Assembly: GCA_011064905.1 (NCBI GenBank)
Contig: JAAKFW010000035.1
Coordinates: 1 to 10,707 of the forward strand
Direction: 5' to 3'
Length of the DNA stretch: 10,707 nucleotides
Source of the DNA: Candidatus Anoxychlamydiales bacterium
Lineage (GTDB): Bacteria; Chlamydiota; Chlamydiia; Chlamydiales; SM23-39
The position numbers and the translations under genes are program-made. Positions within the stretch are counted from its first letter, which is position 1. Each line of letters begins with the position of its first letter. The notes under the pieces are model-generated. The model saw only the letters and a list, made by a program, of their open reading frames with translations, made no database searches and had not been told where the DNA came from. This document shows, piece after piece, positions 6,665 through 10,707 of the stretch.

Positions 6665-7065
6665 TTAGGTTTATTAAAAGATATTCTCTTTATTTTGCTT
6701 GGGTAATTGCTTTAGTAGCAACTATTGGTAGTTTATATTCCTCTCATATTTTAAATATTAAGCCGTGTGTTTTTTGTTGGTATCAAAGAATTTTCATGTT
6801 TCCTTTAGCTATTATTTTAGGAATTGCAGCTTATAAAAAAGATGGAAAAATTTTCCCATATATCATAGCTCTTCCAATAATTGGAGCTATGGTAGCTTTT
6901 GTTCAGAGTCTTTTTTCCTATCTTAATATTACATCGCTTGTTTGTGGGCTAGAATGCTCAGGGGAGACTCAAAAACTTTTTGGATTCTTAGATATGTCGA
7001 TCGCAAGTTTTATTGCTTTTTCTGCTATTATTTTTTTTCTAATTCTTGCTAGGAACAAAAAGTAA
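6661..7065 (+). CDS. dsbB: Disulfide bond formation protein DsbB (BdbC-like short form)
   Basis: An inner-membrane protein of 134 residues that reoxidises its DsbA partner and passes electrons to quinone. Four membrane segments are visible (about 9-29, 42-58, 64-86, 108-130). The two redox pairs are present: CVFC (36-39), followed by the family WYQR (40-43), and CGLEC (95-99). The total is shorter than E. coli DsbB (about 176) and matches the compact BdbC-like form. Translation starts within the stop of the DsbA-like gene (ATGA), a classic sign of coupling. Downstream, 10 nt separate its TAA from the end of a convergent ATPase remnant, and I see no convincing terminator. Confidence 0.92.
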   Translation: MIRFIKRYSLYFAWVIALVATIGSLYSSHILNIKPCVFCWYQRIFMFPLAIILGIAAYKKDGKIFPYIIALPIIGAMVAFVQSLFSYLNITSLVCGLECSGETQKLFGFLDMSIASFIAFSAIIFFLILARNKK

Positions 7066-7075
7066 TTCTATATCT

Positions 7076-7474
7076 TTATTTTTTATTATAAAATGATATA
7101 TGGATCATGTTTAATATAAAAATCCAAAGAGGGATTTTTCTTTTAAATCCTATTTCCATGTTATCAAAAGCTACATAGCTATCTTTTTCAGATCTTATTT
7201 GTTTGAAAGTTTTGTTTTTTCCGCCTATTTCAAAGATATATTTATTATCTATACAAAAGTCACCGTTTTTAGGAAGAGTAACTAAATGATCTTTTGATAG
7301 CATGCAATGGAAAAAGGTTTCACGAACAGTTCCTCTATCTGAGTTTTTAGAAGCTGATAGTGCATAGAGTTGATTAGGATTATCGAAATAAACCTTTTCA
7401 ATCGATTCTAATTTACTAAGAGGCAATTGCACTGTTAAATTTTCATAGAGGATAATTCTCTCAAAAAAACTTTT
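7076..7474 (-). pseudogene. 3' remnant of an AAA-family ATPase (DUF4143 type)
   Basis: Only the C-terminal part of an ATPase survives. The reading frame is open from 7474 (in-frame TAA at 7475-7477) to the stop at 7076. From about 7420 it resembles the conserved tail of AAA_14/DUF4143 ATPases: IEKVYFDNPNQLYAL, then RGTVRETFF, GDFCIDNKYIFEIGGKNKTFKQI, and GFKRKIPLWIF near the end. The second-to-last block keeps the nuclease-like pattern FEIGGK of the family. The P-loop ATPase domain and everything before it are missing; upstream sequence instead belongs to a transposase remnant on the other strand. A GTG at 7432 is the only near start, with no Shine-Dalgarno, so it is almost certainly not a functional gene. 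The family is often multicopy in host-associated bacteria. Confidence 0.8.
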
Positions 7475-7483
7475 TTACCCCAA

Positions 7484-7696
7484 GAAGAGAAATTAAAAAG
7501 AGTAGTTAAAACTATAGCTCGGCACCAAGAGGGTATTTTAAATTATTTCAAACATAGAATTACCAATGGAAAAGCTGAAGGATTAAATAATAAGGCTAAG
7601 GCTATGTTAAGACAAGCTTATGGATTTAGAGACATGGAATATCTTAAATTAAGATTATACAATTTACATAATCAAGGGTACGCGTTTGTAGGATGA
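7484..7696 (+). mobile_element. 3' remnant of an ISL3-family transposase
   Basis: A frame open from 7439 to the TGA at 7694-7696 encodes about 70 residues matching the extreme C-terminus of ISL3 (DDE_Tnp_ISL3) transposases: EGILNYFKHRITNG, then AEGLNNKAKAMLRQAYGFRDMEYLKLRLY and a short tail. The glutamate of AEGLNNK would be the last acidic residue of the catalytic triad. The N-terminal zinc-binding region and most of the catalytic domain are absent, and no start codon serves the frame, so it is dead. I could not define terminal inverted repeats or a target duplication. It abuts the ATPase remnant around 7440-7475 and ends 31 bp before the convergent proton-pump stop. Confidence 0.8.
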
Positions 7697-7727
7697 ACCA
7701 TTTTAGTTTGTTAGAAAAACTATATTA

Positions 7728-10283
7728 TCAACGTATGTGCATCTTTTCTTCAGCCTGTCTAATAGCGCTTGATATATAGTGAATCTTTCTACCTATTATC
7801 TTATATAGAAGTTCTTTTACAACCATACAGATTAAAAACCAGATAAGTATATAGGCCCAAGCATAACCAACAAAAAGCCAACCAATACCGACAAAATCAT
7901 TAGTTCCAAGTCCATATACGGAGAAAAGAGTTCCAATAACTTGAGAGACTAAAGTTGCTAAAAAGAATTTAATCTCCGGATGGGGTTTTGACCAAATGGC
8001 CTTTGTATTCCTAGTTAAATAAATAGTCAGATTTCCCCCGCAGAGGATTCCCATAAAAGCTAAAGTTCTTAAATGATCAAATTTTGATGTTGCATCTGTC
8101 AAATATGAAAACCAATATCTATCTCCTAACCAATAAAGACCAAAAGTAGATACAACACCAACTATTGCAAGACCTACTGATATCGTAAGAATCTCTTTCA
8201 TATTCCAAGAAGATGGATTTTTATCGATTGGCATATGATCGTATGCAATCATCATGATTGGTACATCATTTAAAAGAGCTATTAAGATAATCATAATAGC
8301 GGTTAGAGGATGATCATTAAAAACTAACATTGAGAGTAATAAAAACAGAAGCAGTCTACATGTCTCAGAAATTCTATACATTGCATAGCTTTTCATCCTG
8401 TTAAAAATCTTTCTAGATTGTTCTATAGCATGTGCAATAACTAAAAGACCTGGTTCAGTTAAAACTATGTCAGCTGCTTCTTTTGCAGCGTCAGTAGCGC
8501 CGCTTACAGCAATTCCAATATCTGCTTGTTTTAGAGCCGGAGCATCGTTTACACCATCTCCTGTCATTCCGGTTACATGACCTTTATGTTGCAGAGCCTT
8601 TACAATATCGAATTTATGTTGAGGGTAGACTTCGGAAAAACCATTTGCAGATTCATAAATAGATTCTTTTTCAACCTTTGCCTCTGACTCTTCATGACTT
8701 TCAAGCTCTGAGACGGATATTATATTAGTTCCAAGATCTAATTTTCCAGCGAGCTCTTTTGCGATAGCTCCATGATCTCCTGTTACCATTTTTACACTTA
8801 TGCCCATTCCTTTTATATAGCCAAGAGTCTCTTTTGTATCATCTCTTGGAGGATCGAACATCGGAATTAATCCTAAGTAATGCCATTTATTTGAACTATC
8901 TGTTTTACCGACACCAAGGGTTCTATATCCTTTTGCTGCGAAGCTATCGATACCTTGCATTACTTTTTTAGTAAGAGCTTCATCTGCCTGACACATCTTA
9001 AGAATTATTTGAGGAGCCCCTTTTGCAGCTTGTATTATAGTACCATCTTTTAGTTTAATCCTAGCTACTGCTCTTTTAATCACCGGATCAAATGGTGTGA
9101 ATTTTTCTCTCATGTATTCATTTAAAGCTTCTTTATTACCTAGTCTTGTAAAAATAGCGTCATCTATAGCATCTCTTCCATCTGGATTAGAAGCTAAAGC
9201 AGCCATTGTTAACACTTCCTCAGGATCTTTAGACTCAAAAAGCTCAATATCTCCAACTGTTAATTCATTTTTAGTAAGGGTTCCTGTTTTATCAGAGCAT
9301 AAAATGTCCATATTAGCCAGCTCTTCTACAGCAGTTAGCTTTGAGACGATAGCTTTCATTTTAGCTAACGTTCCAGCTCCAATTGCCATTGTAGCTGATA
9401 AAACAGCCGGTAAGGCTATTGGAATTCCGGCAACAACTAGTACTAAAATAAAGATAACGATCTGACCGATACTTTCATGCAAAACATGTTTATATTCAAT
9501 TCTATAAATAGAGACTACTAAGATAATAGCGCAAATTGTTAGAGTTAAAAAAATTAAAAAATCTCCAATTCTAACAACAGCTTGTTGAAAGTGTGATTTT
9601 GTTTTAGCTTCTGATACTAATTTTGCTGTTTTCCCAAAAAAGGTATTCATCCCTGTTTCGGTTACAACTCCTGTCATTTCACCAGTTTTGGCAATTGTTC
9701 CTGAAAAAGCAATATCTTCTAGTCTTTTAGTGACAGGAAGAGATTCTCCTGTTAGAGCTGATTGATCGACTGTTAAATACTCTCCGGCAACTAATTTTAT
9801 ATCACCGGGAATAATATTTCCAAGTTTTACATTAATAATATCGCCGGGTACTAGTTCTTTAGATTCAATATCTAGCCATTTGCCATCTCTTAGAACTCTT
9901 GCATGAAGCGCTAATTTTTTTTTGAGTGCTTCAATTGCATTTCCGGCTTTGAATTCCTGGAAGAAACCAAGCGCTGCATTAATTATGAGCATCGCTAATA
10001 TAACTATAAAATCTGGCCATTTCTCTAAAACTCCTGAAAGAATCGCAGCTATTTCGATCATCCAAGGAATTGGTCCCCAAAAAAATTGAAAGAGTTGTTT
10101 GAAAATTGATCGTTTTTTTTCTTCTAATGAATTAGGTCCATATTTTTCTAGTCTTTGTTTTGCATTATCAGTTGAAAGACCTCTATTCATATCAACATCT
10201 AAGTTTTTCAAAACATCTTCATTTGACATTTTAGTAAAAGGGCTCATTGCCTCTGATTTAATATCTTTTTTTTTCTCTTCCAT
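7728..10283 (-). CDS. P3A-type plasma-membrane H+-ATPase
   Basis: A complete 851-residue proton-exporting P-type ATPase of the type found in plant and fungal plasma membranes, archaea and scattered bacteria. Landmarks: actuator TGES (178-181), M4 IPIALP (287-292), phosphorylated D331 in CSDKTGTLTKN, nucleotide-domain KGAPQ (421-425), MVTGD (499-503) and the hinge TGDGVNDAPALKQAD (574-588). By alignment to plant AHA2, the transport residues are kept: R643 in TCRLL (AHA2 R655) and D673 in LNDVPIM (AHA2 D684). About ten membrane helices are present. The C-terminus is short, without the plant autoinhibitory domain, so activity is probably not regulated that way. The ATG at 10283 has a good Shine-Dalgarno GAGGAAC. 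Chlamydiaceae lack this pump as far as I know; in an intracellular bacterium it could build proton motive force or counter acid, which is inference. Ion specificity (H+ over Na+) rests on the P3A motifs. Confidence 0.93.
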   Translation of the reverse strand: MEEKKKDIKSEAMSPFTKMSNEDVLKNLDVDMNRGLSTDNAKQRLEKYGPNSLEEKKRSIFKQLFQFFWGPIPWMIEIAAILSGVLEKWPDFIVILAMLIINAALGFFQEFKAGNAIEALKKKLALHARVLRDGKWLDIESKELVPGDIINVKLGNIIPGDIKLVAGEYLTVDQSALTGESLPVTKRLEDIAFSGTIAKTGEMTGVVTETGMNTFFGKTAKLVSEAKTKSHFQQAVVRIGDFLIFLTLTICAIILVVSIYRIEYKHVLHESIGQIVIFILVLVVAGIPIALPAVLSATMAIGAGTLAKMKAIVSKLTAVEELANMDILCSDKTGTLTKNELTVGDIELFESKDPEEVLTMAALASNPDGRDAIDDAIFTRLGNKEALNEYMREKFTPFDPVIKRAVARIKLKDGTIIQAAKGAPQIILKMCQADEALTKKVMQGIDSFAAKGYRTLGVGKTDSSNKWHYLGLIPMFDPPRDDTKETLGYIKGMGISVKMVTGDHGAIAKELAGKLDLGTNIISVSELESHEESEAKVEKESIYESANGFSEVYPQHKFDIVKALQHKGHVTGMTGDGVNDAPALKQADIGIAVSGATDAAKEAADIVLTEPGLLVIAHAIEQSRKIFNRMKSYAMYRISETCRLLLFLLLSMLVFNDHPLTAIMIILIALLNDVPIMMIAYDHMPIDKNPSSWNMKEILTISVGLAIVGVVSTFGLYWLGDRYWFSYLTDATSKFDHLRTLAFMGILCGGNLTIYLTRNTKAIWSKPHPEIKFFLATLVSQVIGTLFSVYGLGTNDFVGIGWLFVGYAWAYILIWFLICMVVKELLYKIIGRKIHYISSAIRQAEEKMHIR

Positions 10284-10443
10284 AGTTCCTCAAATAATAA
10301 ATGACATAATATTTATCTTATTAATTATCACATAACAATATATTTGTTTTTAATCTAGCAAAAAGATCTAAAATAAATTGATTGATTATTTTGTTTGATT
10401 AATTACAATGAAAATTATAGAAAACATTTAAAAAGAGGGCTAT
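10284..10443. other. Divergent intergenic region between proton pump and small membrane protein
   Basis: About 160 bp of very AT-rich sequence. On the minus strand, GAGG lies 5 nt before the pump start, and GATAAT can be read about 40 nt upstream as a possible -10. On the plus strand is the better candidate promoter at 10382-10409. I see no long palindrome and no RNA gene. Confidence 0.45.
10382..10409 (+). promoter_or_regulatory. Candidate promoter for the 86-residue membrane protein
   Basis: TTGATT (10382-10387) and TACAAT (10404-10409, 5 of 6) are separated by 16 bp. Transcription would start near 10416, giving a leader of about 28 nt that includes the Shine-Dalgarno AGAGGG. Function is inferred from match and position. 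Confidence 0.4.
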
Positions 10444-10704
10444 ATGAACAAATTAAATATAAAAGCTTTTACCCTAACTTGTGGTATTACTTGGGGGCTT
10501 GCAATGCTGTTTTTAGCATGGGTATCATCTTTTGGTTGGGGGATTAGAGATGTATCTGTGATAGCTGGTCTCTATCTTGGTTATGAGCCTACCTTTTTAG
10601 GCGGAATAGTTGGAGCTTTGTGGGGTTTTGTAGATGGTGCAATTGGAGGTTTTATACTTTCATATTTTTATAATATATTTTTAAAAAAGTTTAAAAATAA
10701 GTAA
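10444..10704 (+). CDS. Small two-helix membrane protein, 'bacteriophage holin'-like family
   Basis: An 86-residue protein with two hydrophobic segments (about 9-31 and 50-78) and a lysine-rich C-terminus (KKFKNK). The pattern NIKAFTLTCGITWGL, then YLGYEPTFLGGIVGALWGFVDG, is one I associate with short chromosomal proteins that databases often label 'bacteriophage holin', although nothing here suggests a prophage. Glycines spaced along the second helix suggest tight helix packing. AGAGGG (10434-10439) precedes the ATG at 4 nt spacing, supporting the start. It is divergent from the proton pump. The stop TAA is followed directly by ATG at 10705-10707, which could start a cotranscribed gene beyond the window. 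Role unknown; holin activity should not be assumed. Confidence 0.78.
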   Translation: MNKLNIKAFTLTCGITWGLAMLFLAWVSSFGWGIRDVSVIAGLYLGYEPTFLGGIVGALWGFVDGAIGGFILSYFYNIFLKKFKNK

Positions 10705-10707
10705 ATG

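Noticed and set aside
9097..9465. Forward ORF of 122 codons
   Set aside because: Antisense to the proton-pump catalytic core; no independent signal.
10099..10335. Forward ORF of 78 codons
   Set aside because: Mostly antisense to the N-terminus of the pump, with no ribosome binding site.
10444..10704. Prophage lysis gene
   Set aside because: No phage structural, lysin or integrase gene in the window; the family is chromosomal and its holin label is not functional evidence.

Overview
The window is AT-rich, uses the standard bacterial code, and most likely comes from a member of the phylum Chlamydiae outside the Chlamydiaceae (an amoeba- or arthropod-associated 'environmental' lineage). The main reason is an overlapping pcnB-lpxB pair, an order I recall from Chlamydia. 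A TyrP-type aromatic amino acid permease and a DsbA-like/DsbB pair, both found in chlamydiae, agree with this. A P3A-type proton pump and IS debris would fit the larger genomes of environmental chlamydiae. The taxonomic call is inference from gene content; no marker gene such as rRNA is present.

Layout. 1-959 (minus) is the 5' three quarters of lpxB (lipid A disaccharide synthase), running off the left edge. It starts inside the end of pcnB (946-2172, minus; poly(A) polymerase family), which has a good promoter at 2201-2229. A 472-bp non-coding stretch (2173-2644) follows. Its right end carries an exact 55-bp-period array: five copies of a 12-mer (CTATCACCAAAT) in strictly alternating orientation, ending a few bases before the ribosome binding site of an AAA+ ATPase gene (2645-4075, plus). 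That protein joins an intact P-loop ATPase to a helical linker with a likely winged helix and a C-terminal PD-(D/E)XK-like domain. 4156-4695 (minus) is an unrecognised 179-residue protein. A perfect 20-bp palindrome lies just before tyrP (4800-6005, plus), which is followed by a DsbA-like protein (6038-6664) and DsbB (6661-7065), probably one transcription unit.

7076-7696 is a graveyard: the 3' end of a second AAA ATPase (DUF4143 type, minus) abuts the 3' end of an ISL3-family transposase (plus). 7728-10283 (minus) is a complete P3A H+-ATPase. A divergent small two-helix membrane protein (10444-10704, plus) closes the window, and an ATG directly after its stop may begin another gene.

How the genes fit together. 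lpxB builds the lipid A outer envelope; pcnB acts in RNA turnover. TyrP would import aromatic amino acids. DsbA-like/DsbB would oxidise cysteines of exported proteins, which matters in chlamydiae with their disulfide-linked envelopes. The proton pump would energise the membrane or control pH. The accessory layer is the repeat-preceded ATPase, the ATPase remnant and the IS remnant. The repeat array with its ATPase-nuclease-like protein is the best candidate for an undescribed system.
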